Both the position numbers and the translations under genes were made by a program. Below, piece after piece: positions 38,381 through 47,669 of a stretch of 64,000 nucleotides of DNA. The first letter of the stretch is position 1, and each line of letters opens with the position of its first letter. The stretch lies in assembly GCF_900116855.1 (NCBI RefSeq), contig NZ_UETD01000015.1:35796-99795 (forward strand). Reading direction: 5' to 3'. The notes under the pieces were generated by a model. The model worked only from the letters and a program-made list of their open reading frames with translations, did not search any database and had not been told where the DNA came from. The stretch is from Ruminococcus flavefaciens. GTDB taxonomy: Bacteria > Bacillota > Clostridia > Oscillospirales > Ruminococcaceae.

Positions 38381-40501
38381 TTATTTTAGTTTCGGAGGGA
38401 AACCTTCTCCAACAGCTTTTTCGCGCAGTGACAGCAAACTTTTGCATTGTCTGTCATCTGGGAAATAACCCATAGACATCTTTATCGTAATGCTGAGAGC
38501 TTTTGCTTCAGTAGCTGTTGCTAAATTGTGCTGCTTGATCCAGATATTTAATTGTTTCCAGTATTCTTCACCGAGTTCGAGTACACTTTTTTGTGAATCA
38601 ATAGTATTCTCAATTTTACGAAGCTCTCTTGCTTCGCGTTTAGTATTTTTCTCTTCTTCATATCCTTGAAGAATAGCATTTAATCCGTTTACAGGGAGGA
38701 TGTCTATATTTTTAATCTTTTCCCAGCAAGCAGCTTGTTTACACCACTGTGTAACATTTTCTACAGGCCTATCATCAGCTGTAATGGAATAATAGACTTT
38801 TTCAGCTATAATCATCATTTGTGTTATTAACACATCCGGACACTTTTGTTTTTGCCAGATTTTCTGCAAGTCAATTGTTTTTTCAGGAAACCATTCGTGA
38901 ATCAAATGATGAAGCAGTGCGGTAGAATATGCTACTATATTTGCTTTATAACCACCCTCATACCATTCCTGTTTAGGTATAAGTTTATCAGTAGTTCGAT
39001 AAATTATGACTAATGATATAGCATTCATAAAATAATTATCATTAAAATCATCTTTTTTTGTTTCCCACTGTGCTTCGGTTCTTTTAGCAAATTCGGAAAA
39101 GTTAGATTCCGCTCCCTTGCTGACAATATGAGGAAATTCATCCCAAGCACTAAGAACTTTCGCTAAATCAGTTTTTGTCACAACTTGGTCCTTAGGATTT
39201 TGTGTTGCAAATTTCCTTTCTTCAGACTTTGTCATATTCATGGTTGCTTGTATATACTGACCTCTTGCGCGTTCGTAGAACCAGTGAGTTTCATGCTGTG
39301 CACCATCTTTTGCAGGAGCAAACTTACGCCTTGAAATTTGTTCCAACCTAATGTGATATTCATGAGTTGAAAAGAAATCAGCGGGTTTGATTTGATTTTG
39401 GCTGTTGGCGCTTTTAGAGATAACCGGCACCATGGTAGCTGCCAATTCTGGTTTAACTTGCGTTAGCTTCATCAAAACAAACACTTTAGATAAGTCGGCA
39501 CCATTGCTTCGTCTTACCGATGAGAGCGTTGCAGTTGTTTGACCGCCGTTTACAATCTGGAGGTCTTTAGCAAAAATCAGTCTCCCATTTTCAACAACTG
39601 TTTCAATAGCGGTTGCGGCTAAGCCGTTGTTGTAAACAAAGAATCGCTCTGGCTCATTTAACACCGTATTTCTAATATCTTTGTTGACTCCGCGTTTACC
39701 TAAAAAAGATCGAACATTACCTTCAAGCATTCTGCTTCCGTATTCATCATAAAGATCCGCAATGACATTTCCAGGAACAGTACAAAGATAGCTTGTACAT
39801 TCATCATTGCTTTCACCAGAGTTTGCAAGAAGACAAGGAACGCCTCCTTCTATATAATCATTGAAATTGATTTCGATTTCTTCGTGTCCGTTTCCGTTGC
39901 CAAAAATTCTGTAAAATCTTGGCATATCCCATATTCGGTATTCAACTTCAATATCGAGTATCGGTTCTGCATCAAGTACACCAGTTCGTTTGCTCTTTTT
40001 TCGTTTTGATGATGTACCTTCAGAGATGTTAGCTCTCTCACTAAGAGACATATCCGTTAAGAGAATGACTACAAATTTTGAAATATACTTTGCCTGATCG
40101 GCTATGTATGAGGCAAGATCATAGGCAGCAGTGCTGATTTCAATTCTTGATGCAAGATCATGTTCGATAGCATTGGAAGCAAAGGCTCTGCATCTATCTA
40201 ATGTTGTTTTTGCTTCACTGCCTATAAGAGTTTCACTTTCAGTACTGCCAGAAAAAGCCGCAACGAGTAAATAAAAAGCTCCATCGTGCTCATCAAACGC
40301 GTAACCATTAACGTTTAATGCAGCATTTCTATATCCGCTGCCTTGATAGTAGCAGGGAGTGTATTCAGGAAGGACATCTCCTTCAAACAGCTTAAGAGCA
40401 CATATTTTTACAAAACTCGCTACAGTTCCATTTGCTTCGCTTTCTTCTGTTGCAAGAGTATCTTCAAGGAAATCTTTTCTGTATTCTTCAAAGTTTTGCA
40501 T
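38381..40501 (-). CDS. AIPR-family (abortive infection phage resistance) protein
   Basis: 706 residues from the ATG at 40501 (GGGGGGAAG ribosome site). AIPR signature: LGKRGVNKDIRNTVLNEPE, RFFVYNNGLAATA, KDLQIVNGGQTTATLSSVR, and later RRKFAPAKDGAQHETHWFYERARGQY. AIPR proteins were first linked to lactococcal AbiP2-type resistance and are standard members of MORC-Z1-DUF4420 restriction-like clusters; their molecular activity is unsettled. Tight operon with the DUF4420 gene upstream (23 bases) and the methylase downstream (19 bases). Confidence 0.88.
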   Translation of the reverse strand: MQNFEEYRKDFLEDTLATEESEANGTVASFVKICALKLFEGDVLPEYTPCYYQGSGYRNAALNVNGYAFDEHDGAFYLLVAAFSGSTESETLIGSEAKTTLDRCRAFASNAIEHDLASRIEISTAAYDLASYIADQAKYISKFVVILLTDMSLSERANISEGTSSKRKKSKRTGVLDAEPILDIEVEYRIWDMPRFYRIFGNGNGHEEIEINFNDYIEGGVPCLLANSGESNDECTSYLCTVPGNVIADLYDEYGSRMLEGNVRSFLGKRGVNKDIRNTVLNEPERFFVYNNGLAATAIETVVENGRLIFAKDLQIVNGGQTTATLSSVRRSNGADLSKVFVLMKLTQVKPELAATMVPVISKSANSQNQIKPADFFSTHEYHIRLEQISRRKFAPAKDGAQHETHWFYERARGQYIQATMNMTKSEERKFATQNPKDQVVTKTDLAKVLSAWDEFPHIVSKGAESNFSEFAKRTEAQWETKKDDFNDNYFMNAISLVIIYRTTDKLIPKQEWYEGGYKANIVAYSTALLHHLIHEWFPEKTIDLQKIWQKQKCPDVLITQMMIIAEKVYYSITADDRPVENVTQWCKQAACWEKIKNIDILPVNGLNAILQGYEEEKNTKREARELRKIENTIDSQKSVLELGEEYWKQLNIWIKQHNLATATEAKALSITIKMSMGYFPDDRQCKSLLSLREKAVGEGFPPKLK

Positions 40502-40524
40502 AGTCTTCCCCCCCAATGGAGATT

Positions 40525-41463
40525 TTAATCTGTTCTCCAGTTTTTTATTGCAGGTATGCTTAGTTCAAAACTTCCGTTAGTGATAGAATTAGGAAGTTCA
40601 CTGCGTCTAAGTCTCGGAAATGATGTGTTAACTGTGTACTTTTCTAATTCATAACTCTTGTAATATTCTTTTGATGTTTCTTCATCCTTATTATATCCGC
40701 AGAATGTAAGCCGATTACTAAAAACAGTTAAAATTCTTTGATCTGTAGCAATAATACGCTCTATTTCCTCGATAAGAGTATTTAATGTAAAAGCACCATT
40801 TTCGGATTCTGATGCCCTTTCTATTCTGCATATGATAAGCAGACCATCATCTGATATATCAAGCTGATCAAGAGATGATATAGTTATGGTGTCTTTGCTT
40901 AACGATACGGTTTTGACTTCATACCATACATCTGATAATGTAAAATCTCTATCTGAATATAATGGACCCATCCATCCTTCGACAGAAGCAGCGGCTCCAT
41001 ACTTAGGAATGCATATGTCCTTAAGAACTGTTAATTCACCAATAAGTCCTTTTACCTGATTAGCGTTCATGCCGTTGGAGCGTTCTTTTTCGAACAATTT
41101 TTGCCATTTTTTAAATCTGTTTATAACTCGGACAACTCCTGTTTTGTCATCAGGAATGTTATATGAACAGTCAACTAAGTCCCAGCATAAGGCTATAAAC
41201 ATTTCCTTCAAAGAATTATCGGTCAGAGAAAGACAAATTGCATATTTATGATCAGCTCGTTCATTTGCTCTAACCTTTATCTGTTTGCTTGATAACGGCA
41301 TTTGGGGCAGGTAGGGTGAGATTAACATTATCTGCATATTTTCATCTTCGTCATACGATACAAAAAAACTTAGTGGATGTGCTGGATCGATTCTGCGCCC
41401 TACGTTGTTATGGCCGTGAGAATTGACAGATTTCCATAAAGAACTCAACTCAGTCTTCGTCAT
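40525..41463 (-). CDS. PD-(D/E)XK motif protein, DUF4420
   Basis: 312 residues. The DUF4420 core is NQVKGLIGELTVLKDI ... RDFTLSDVWYEVKT (about residues 135-190): the Glu of GELTVL, the Asp of RDF and E-V-K of WYEVKT make the restriction-type active site. It is the predicted nuclease of the MORC-Z1 system. Its start overlaps the end of the Z1 gene by 14 bases, so translation is coupled. Confidence 0.88.
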   Translation of the reverse strand: MTKTELSSLWKSVNSHGHNNVGRRIDPAHPLSFFVSYDEDENMQIMLISPYLPQMPLSSKQIKVRANERADHKYAICLSLTDNSLKEMFIALCWDLVDCSYNIPDDKTGVVRVINRFKKWQKLFEKERSNGMNANQVKGLIGELTVLKDICIPKYGAAASVEGWMGPLYSDRDFTLSDVWYEVKTVSLSKDTITISSLDQLDISDDGLLIICRIERASESENGAFTLNTLIEEIERIIATDQRILTVFSNRLTFCGYNKDEETSKEYYKSYELEKYTVNTSFPRLRRSELPNSITNGSFELSIPAIKNWRTD

Positions 41464-44209
41464 CGAATTGATCCTCCTCTATCTCATCATCCATAAATTC
41501 TCTTTGCTCAACAAGATTAAGATAATATACAGCATACATTGGCTCTGATCCTGCAGATCTTGGGAATCCCATGCCATATCCAACAATTAGATCATTGTTA
41601 ATGTCAAAATCATCGATAGCATTTTCTGAATCAGGAAGCAAATAGTGAATTATAATGATAGGATTTCTGCCTTTGATGAGATATGCCCTGTCAGGGAAAC
41701 TCATTTTCTTAAGCTTTTCTTCAGCAGCATTGCCATACTTATTCTCGTATTCACTTCTTTTATATTCGCGGAAAGCATCTTCTGCTTCAGCTTTTTGTTG
41801 TTCTGTAAGTCCATATTTAGTTAATCCCATTGTGCCAATTCTAAGTTTTGTTCCATATACACTGTATGGGACGGGTTTTCTTGAGAATGGTCTTTTAGTG
41901 GGGCGTATTGGCCAACCGCATATTTTGTGTGATATTTCTGAAGATTTGCTTGTGTATACAAGAACATCCCATGTTTTGAATTCTTCATTCTTTTTAATAT
42001 AATTTATTAAAGTGTCTGAGTTGGCCTCCATATTCATCGGATGATTGTTATACTTGCTTAAATAATCACAGATGATATCACTTGGAACGTTATTCCAAAA
42101 CAGAGGCTGTTTACCATTTGCGACTGGATTTCCGCAGTGTGTTATAATGTCTTTCAAGAAGCTGTCAGTTTTGTTGCGATTGCTTCTAATAGTGTCAATA
42201 TTTGGGCGAAAACGCGGCGTTTCAAAGAAAGTGCCATCTAATGTTATCCAACGCTCAACGCGTTCTGAATGTTTCATTTTATTTTTTGCGGTTATAATAA
42301 GAGTTGTTGGATGTGCACGCACCTTTAATCCGAATTCCCTTGGAATAGCTCCAAGACGGGTCATTCTGGATATTTCTTCGCGGAGTTCATTGGATGCCTG
42401 TGTTATATGAGCATACCAGCCTATTGCGTCATCAGGCATCCAAATTCTAAACAAATCTTCATATCCAGCTCTATATCCGAACCATCGGCCCATTTGCATC
42501 AGAGTATCATACATTTGGGTATTCCTGTGGAAATAACTTACCATCAACCCCTCAAGTGTGAGGCCTCTGGAAAGGCTGAGGCCGCCAACAGCGATAACTC
42601 TAAGCCCGGTATCATTATACATAGCATAATCCAGCATCTTTGTACTGCTTTTCTGGTTTATGGTTCTGACTTCAATAGGGGAAACAGCGCTGTAAAGGTA
42701 TTCTTTTTGAATTGTTTCCCAGGGAATCGCATATTTTTCAAAGAACGGATACTTAGTATTATACCAATCCTCTCTGAGAGCGGCGATAAAAGGATTCTTG
42801 CAGGCTTCTTCTTCATCAAGCATACAATAATGCTTGATATCCTGCATGCATTCGAATAACCATTCATTTATTTTTTTGCTGATTTTATCTTGCACTGCTA
42901 CAAATCGGCTTACGTTAACTAACATTGATCTGTGGGCAGTTTTATCACCGTTAATATCGCGTGCAACATTTGCCAATACGAAGTATCTTAGTGCAGAGTA
43001 TAAGCTCTCAGGAAGTGAGTTTACAGGAATATCCTGTTTGTGCTTATATGGGAAATAATCACCAGCATCATTAAGGGTTTCCAGCGCTTTAGAATAAGCA
43101 GCATCATCGCCAAAAAGCTCGTTGCTGCCTATATAATTTGTTGGAGCATCAAGTGAATATATATAATCTGATGGGAACAGATCATCATTTTCCATCTCTT
43201 CAGTTTTTTCCGGAAGAATGAAGATGTTTGCAAAAGGAGTAGCGGTAACTGCAATATACGAACTTGACTTAAATAAGCCGAGCAAAGTTCTGATATGACG
43301 GTTGATAGTTGTAGGATTATTGTCATCCTTAGTATTTATAGAGGCATTATCAGCCTCATCATCTATAAGCAGCAGGGGATAATTTATTTTTCCGTTGCTC
43401 TTTTTATTATCTTCAAGCCAGCCAATAAGGTTTTCTAAAGTTTTGGCATTTTTCTTTAAAACGAAAACAACAGGTTCCTTTGTCATGTTGTCAAGATTGA
43501 CATTCATGCTGTTAAGTGTCGCTTTTTTGAAATCGCTTGCTTCCGTAGTGAAACCTGTAGCAAATCTGTTGGCGTCTTTTAAACCAACTCCTTTGCGAAG
43601 AGTCTGGCTGTTTCGCTGCAAATAAGCCTTGCTGCTTCGACCTATAAATCCCTCGTCAACACGTTCCTGTGTTTGACGTCTTAAACTTTCAACTGTTCCT
43701 GTCAGAAGTATTATTACTCTATATCCGACATCAGCGGCTTTGTTCATGATTGCTATGTAATTCGCTGTTTTACCAGATTGAACATCACCAATGAGCAGAC
43801 CGCGCCTGTGAAGCGTACCTTCTGATTTAGGATTTCCGGCAAGATCAACTATTTTATCAGATACATTGTCAATTGTTGCAATAATATTAGACGGACGCTG
43901 CATATCTTCTTCGAGATATAAAACATATCTGTTCCAATAATACCAGTAATCGCTGCTTTCTTTGGCCTTTAATGCATTGAGCCACGGAGTATAAGGCATT
44001 TCAATTGAAATACCTATATCCATTTCAACATCTAAAGCTGATTGCAGTTTTTTTATAACTGCATCTATTTCGGTATCTGTAATATCAGGAAGCATAGGTC
44101 TTACCATATTGCATGCCTGCAGCAACTCGTCTTCTTTGGGAGCCCTATTGGGAGCAATAGTGCTTATACATGTTCGAACAAGCTTTTCAAAAAACATTAA
44201 ATCAGCCAT
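41450..44209 (-). CDS. Z1-domain helicase-like ATPase
   Basis: 919 residues. Walker A GLLIGDVQSGKTANYI about residue 138-153, Walker B PLLLIDDEADNASI about residue 276-290, motif III AVTATPFANIF, and the late GLSLSRGLTLEGL plus LMQMGRWFGYRAGYEDL which closes the superfamily-2-like core (arginine finger). Z1 proteins partner with MORC-type ATPases and a PD-(D/E)XK nuclease, presumably translocating or unwinding DNA. It overlaps the GHKL gene by eight bases upstream. Confidence 0.92.
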   Translation of the reverse strand: MADLMFFEKLVRTCISTIAPNRAPKEDELLQACNMVRPMLPDITDTEIDAVIKKLQSALDVEMDIGISIEMPYTPWLNALKAKESSDYWYYWNRYVLYLEEDMQRPSNIIATIDNVSDKIVDLAGNPKSEGTLHRRGLLIGDVQSGKTANYIAIMNKAADVGYRVIILLTGTVESLRRQTQERVDEGFIGRSSKAYLQRNSQTLRKGVGLKDANRFATGFTTEASDFKKATLNSMNVNLDNMTKEPVVFVLKKNAKTLENLIGWLEDNKKSNGKINYPLLLIDDEADNASINTKDDNNPTTINRHIRTLLGLFKSSSYIAVTATPFANIFILPEKTEEMENDDLFPSDYIYSLDAPTNYIGSNELFGDDAAYSKALETLNDAGDYFPYKHKQDIPVNSLPESLYSALRYFVLANVARDINGDKTAHRSMLVNVSRFVAVQDKISKKINEWLFECMQDIKHYCMLDEEEACKNPFIAALREDWYNTKYPFFEKYAIPWETIQKEYLYSAVSPIEVRTINQKSSTKMLDYAMYNDTGLRVIAVGGLSLSRGLTLEGLMVSYFHRNTQMYDTLMQMGRWFGYRAGYEDLFRIWMPDDAIGWYAHITQASNELREEISRMTRLGAIPREFGLKVRAHPTTLIITAKNKMKHSERVERWITLDGTFFETPRFRPNIDTIRSNRNKTDSFLKDIITHCGNPVANGKQPLFWNNVPSDIICDYLSKYNNHPMNMEANSDTLINYIKKNEEFKTWDVLVYTSKSSEISHKICGWPIRPTKRPFSRKPVPYSVYGTKLRIGTMGLTKYGLTEQQKAEAEDAFREYKRSEYENKYGNAAEEKLKKMSFPDRAYLIKGRNPIIIIHYLLPDSENAIDDFDINNDLIVGYGMGFPRSAGSEPMYAVYYLNLVEQREFMDDEIEEDQFDDED

Positions 44210-45677
44210 TTTTATTTAACTCCTCTGTAAGAAACTCAACTATTCTTTTATAATTACAAAATGGATCTGTTTGTATCATTATTTGAATTTGCTGACTGCG
44301 CAACGGGTTATCCTTAATGTTATTAAGTATAATTTTTGCAAATTCCAAGGCTTCCGCTTCAGCATCTTTTTCTTTTTTGACATTTACCTGCTCTTCATTA
44401 TTCAAATCAACATACAGCTGATTTAATGGAAGATTTCCTTCAACAAGTTTCAGGTAATTCTCAAGCAATGACTTTTGAGCTGAATCTAAAGATTCACATA
44501 GTGTGTTGAGGAAAATATGATCTCGGTTAAGATTATATACGACGCCGTCTCTTATGTGTGTTTTATTCCAAAGATGATTTCCCTTATCACTTATCTCTCG
44601 TTTGCCGCGGAAAGTCCAAGCACGTTTGCTTCCTTCTGAAATACGCTCAACAATACGTTCAAGATTCTTTTTTATTACATCTGGAGGAATTGCGGAAGAC
44701 TTCCTTATATCAAGTGTCCATAAATGATCAAGAGCATTAGGAATATCTACTCTTATTCGGGCTAATTTGGACAATTCGTCTTTCCTGTGAAAGCGAAACC
44801 AGGTTCCCCATACTAATAAACGCTTATTTCTGTATATGTAAAAACCTTGATTCTTTGTTAAACCTTCGCTTCCGCCAAGTTCATCTTTTTCTTGACGTGT
44901 CAGTTTGCTGATATGAGGCAGCATATAACACGAAACATGGACAGGATGATTTTCAATTATGAATTTTTCATCAGCCTGAAAATTAGTGCTTTTACCGATA
45001 AGAAAAGGATCTTTAGGGATGAGCGGCTGCTTATTAATGCTGATAGCAACTTTTTTAATTCCGGTCTCTCCCGATAAATACCTATGAAAAACTAAGGAAA
45101 GATGATTTCGCACATAATCCATTTGTTTATTCATTGTTTTATCTGTCGATGTAGTACCTTCAAGCATTCTGTCTAATTTTTCCCATATTACCAATGTACC
45201 GTGATCAAGATCTTTTAATTGTGTGGTATATTGAGCGATTTTATTGATGTCCGCCGTTTCAAGCTTAATTAAAGACCATGAACCGTTTCTATAAACTTCG
45301 TCCAAATCCCACCTTCGCCCCTCGAGACAGTCCTGCTGTTTAGATATAACTGTCAAACACCGGCATTGTGAAAGAGAAGCAGTTTTTAGACCTAAACCAA
45401 ATCTTCCTAAATCTGTTTCAGCTCTAACTTTTAATGAACTTTGGCTGCCGTATCTCATAGCATTATCAATTTCTATTTCACTCATTCCTATTCCGTTATC
45501 TAATATTGAAACATACGGAACAGCGTCATAAGGAGAGAAAGATATGCTGATTTTATCAGCTGAAGCAGCAATACTATTATCAACAATATCAGCGACAGCC
45601 GCTTCTAAATTATAGCCTATAGCTCTTGTAGATTCCATGAGAACAGGTGCGAAAGGGGGCATTTCAATAATTTTCAT
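44202..45677 (-). CDS. MORC/MutL-like GHKL ATPase
   Basis: 491 residues. N-box EAAVADIVDNSIAA (residues about 25-38), G1 box SILDNGIGMSE, and G2 box DLGRFGLGLKTASL (about 90-103) make a GHKL ATP-binding fold, followed by an S5-like domain. Iyer, Abhiman and Aravind predicted such MORC-like ATPases as components of restriction-like systems with Z1, DUF4420, AIPR and a C5 methylase; this operon matches. ATP-dependent clamp formation on DNA is the likely role. Confidence 0.9.
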   Translation of the reverse strand: MKIIEMPPFAPVLMESTRAIGYNLEAAVADIVDNSIAASADKISISFSPYDAVPYVSILDNGIGMSEIEIDNAMRYGSQSSLKVRAETDLGRFGLGLKTASLSQCRCLTVISKQQDCLEGRRWDLDEVYRNGSWSLIKLETADINKIAQYTTQLKDLDHGTLVIWEKLDRMLEGTTSTDKTMNKQMDYVRNHLSLVFHRYLSGETGIKKVAISINKQPLIPKDPFLIGKSTNFQADEKFIIENHPVHVSCYMLPHISKLTRQEKDELGGSEGLTKNQGFYIYRNKRLLVWGTWFRFHRKDELSKLARIRVDIPNALDHLWTLDIRKSSAIPPDVIKKNLERIVERISEGSKRAWTFRGKREISDKGNHLWNKTHIRDGVVYNLNRDHIFLNTLCESLDSAQKSLLENYLKLVEGNLPLNQLYVDLNNEEQVNVKKEKDAEAEALEFAKIILNNIKDNPLRSQQIQIMIQTDPFCNYKRIVEFLTEELNKNG

Positions 45678-45696
45678 ATTATTAACCTCTATGTGG

Positions 45697-45933
45697 TCAT
45701 AGATCTAGTTCTCTACGAATAAGATCAATTAAATATTTAGCTGTTTCTTTGTCTAATTGCAATGACTGACTTATTTTTCCAGGATTTTCACGATCTGATC
45801 TTCCATATGTGTCAATTTGAATGTATTTTTCTCCATACATTTCAAACGATGTATACGTTGTATAGACCTTTTCGTGAACAGAGTTCCTTTGTTTCTCAAT
45901 TTTGTTAATGTTGTTTATATCTAATTGAGCCAT
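45697..45933 (-). CDS. Small hypothetical protein at the head of the defence operon
   Basis: 78 residues from the start at 45933 (GGAGGTGC ribosome site). It contains SVHEKVYTTYTSFEMYGEKY then IQIDTYGRSDRENPGKISQS and a C-terminal helix ETAKYLIDLIRREL. Proteins of this type recur next to restriction-modification operons; function unknown, possibly a regulator or an accessory subunit. First gene behind the operon promoter. Confidence 0.7.
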   Translation of the reverse strand: MAQLDINNINKIEKQRNSVHEKVYTTYTSFEMYGEKYIQIDTYGRSDRENPGKISQSLQLDKETAKYLIDLIRRELDL

Positions 45934-45998
45934 ATTCGTGCACCTCCAAGCAAAAAAGATAAATATCGCCGCACAATTTGTACAATATCTCAAAATAT

Positions 45999-46027
45999 AT
46001 TATATCACAAACAGGTTTTTATGTCAA
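45999..46027 (-). promoter_or_regulatory. Promoter of the nine-gene defence operon
   Basis: Minus strand TTGACA (complement of 46022-46027), 17 bases, TATAAT (complement of 45999-46004), both perfect. The 5' leader holds an imperfect inverted repeat around 45966-45990 (GATATTGTACAAATTGTGCGGCGATATT) that could be an operator. Confidence 0.88.
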
Positions 46028-46179
46028 CAATGCGAGCTTTGAAATAGCTTGTTTTTGATATTGCGATGTATAAATTAGGGAATGAATTATCGAAGGGGTA
46101 TAAACCAATTCTTAATATGTCACGAAACTCATAGGCTGTTATCAAATCATTCTATGAGAATAATTGGACGGTGATAATT

Positions 46180-46335
46180 ATTAAAATGAACTATTGCAAA
46201 ATATGCAACAGTTCAAGAGCAGTGATTACGAGAAGAAAGATGCAAAAATTGCACATTACTCTCGACTTGAGTGTGAGAATAAGGAGGACAGTTGTTGCGT
46301 TTTTTGCAACAACTGCAACCGCTATAAAAGAATAA
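46180..46335. repeat. TTGCAAAATATGCAACA-type palindromes
   Basis: Two or three palindromic units (TTGCAAAATATGCAACA near 46194; ATGCAAAAATTGCA near 46240; GTTGTTGCGTTTTTTGCAACAAC near 46290). They resemble the words in block C (29690, 29752) and the RhuM coding segment at 31308, so they may be relics of RhuM genes. A 49-codon frame spans them (46182 on) without a clear ribosome site. 46030-46550 has no other gene I can support. Confidence 0.5.
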
Positions 46336-46556
46336 TTATTGTACCATCACTTGCAACATAAACAATTGCAGGTGCTGTTTTTTGTGCGTTTATCCAAAGA
46401 TTTGAAAAATGACTGTGCAAAATGCCTCTCCCATTCCCCTATAAGTAGAGGGCAAAATAATAGGAGCGTATTTCAGGTGCTTGTGCGCAATGCACATTGA
46501 GGACCTACCTAAAAAATCGAACATTTGTGCAACCGAACAAAGTTTCTTCAATGCCC

Positions 46557-46585
46557 TTGACAGAACTTACGTTCTGTGCTATTAT
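46557..46585 (+). promoter_or_regulatory. Promoter of the large non-coding RNA
   Basis: TTGACA (46557-46562), 17 bases, TATTAT (46580-46585). Transcription would start near 46592. Confidence 0.8.
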
Positions 46586-46591
46586 GATAAT

Positions 46592-47260
46592 GTCCCTTAA
46601 TGGGATAGCAGCTTGAAAATTGAATATCAACACATCAGTGTGCAGCAAGACCGGTGCCGGCAAAAACCGACAAGCCGCGAGCTTCCGTACGCCATGACCT
46701 CGAAAGAGCGAGCGATAAATGCGTGAAGGCGGTAGGAGAGACTCAGCGAGTCGTGTCAAGGAAGACCAACAGAACTTAGCTGAGTACCTTGGAACTCCCA
46801 ATTCCAGTTTTGTAGGCTACCGAGCAGTAATTCAACAGCTCGTATTATGTATCCAACGAAACTGCCCATGGGGGCTCCCCACCCGCTCCTATTATGGCAA
46901 TGACAGCTGGCTTGCGCGCCCATCCGCACGTGCGGCTCTGACTCCGTAAGGGCAGAGAGACAAAGAGCTATGTGAAGGTTGAGGCCGACCTTCGGCTGAT
47001 GTGTTCCCGGCTTCGGAGGGTGCAGGCGTATGCTTGTAGGAGAATATCAGAAGCCTCGGAATGAGGAAAACGTCATGGCGCATAGTCATGATAAGGTACC
47101 TCCGCGGGGGTACGAACCGTCACTTATGATGGTTCAATTGTTAGATGTTTAGTTTACAAAAATGGTGATCAAGGGGCTAACTATGCCATTTTGCAGACTA
47201 TCGTGCTCGTGTTTAAGTTGATAAAGGCAGAGTAATGCGAAGGCATCACTCTGCCTTTTT
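46592..47260 (+). ncRNA. Large structured non-coding RNA, copy A (about 670 nt)
   Basis: A promoter, then about 630 bases without a credible coding frame (only overlapping short frames without ribosome sites), then a strong terminator at 47223-47260. Many local hairpins (CATG...CATG near 47077, TACC...GGTA near 47097, GAACC...GGTTC near 47116). Two sequence blocks are shared with a second locus at 63640: CTTGAAAATTGAATAT (46612-46627) and ATGACCTCGAAAGAGCGAGC plus GATAA (46694-46718), at the same distance (82 and 80 bases apart). The stem closing the second block differs in sequence but is base-paired in both copies. Size, ornament and closeness to tRNA-bearing mobile elements recall the ROOL and GOLLD RNA classes; the assignment is unproven. 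Confidence 0.75.
47223..47260 (+). terminator. Terminator of the large non-coding RNA
   Basis: AAAGGCAGAGT ... ACTCTGCCTTTTT stem with T-run; the loop is GCGAAGGCATC-like. Confidence 0.88.
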
Positions 47261-47283
47261 ATATTGTCAAAAAATAAATTTAA

Positions 47284-47325
47284 AGCGCACAGTGGTTCGT
47301 CACGGACTGCTGTGCGCTTTTTTGT
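47284..47325 (+). terminator. Second intrinsic terminator
   Basis: AAAGCGCACAG ... CTGTGCGCTTTTTT, 24 bases after the first one. It insulates the replication genes from the RNA. Confidence 0.85.
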
Positions 47326-47344
47326 TTGCTCAGGAGGTGAAAAA

Positions 47345-47371
47345 TGATTACATCAGGAACTCCACCATAAT
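47345..47371 (+). other. Possible eight-residue leader peptide
   Basis: AGGAGGTGAAAA ribosome site and an ATG at 47345 encode MITSGTPP before a stop. Then come repeated GCTAAC/GTTAG words (near 47378, 47446, 47464, 47512) up to 47530. It may be a leader or only chance; 47372-47669 holds no larger gene. Confidence 0.35.
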
Positions 47372-47669
47372 ATTTGCTAACTTGCTACCAAGAGCGTCTA
47401 AATGCCGATATATCTTTACTTCTGCCGATAGCAAAATCGGTAGTTGTTAGTTCTGCGATAGTAAATTGCTAACGCCGGAAAAGCTCTGTATCAGGTGCTT
47501 TGACAGTGTTTGGTAGTTTGTTAGTAAAATAATTGAGGCAGGCGCCGTGTCGCGCATTTGTGCGCGATTTGTGCCGCTCTGCGGAGGAAGGAGGAATAAC
47601 TACACCACCCGAGCTCTCGGAGCGAAATTGAGGGCAAATAAAGCGAGTTTGAAAAGAAAGGATGATAGG

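Noticed and set aside
46182..46331. 49-codon protein gene across the palindromes
   Set aside because: No ribosome site at a sensible distance and its composition follows the palindromic repeats; more likely a relic.
46505..46949. Short open frames within the large RNA (up to 98 codons)
   Set aside because: They overlap each other on both strands, lack ribosome sites and have no recognisable domains.
46592..47260. Group II intron
   Set aside because: No GTGCG-type 5' end, no recognisable domain V hairpin (GAGCCGTATG...) and no reverse transcriptase frame. Promoter and intrinsic terminator fit an independent RNA better.
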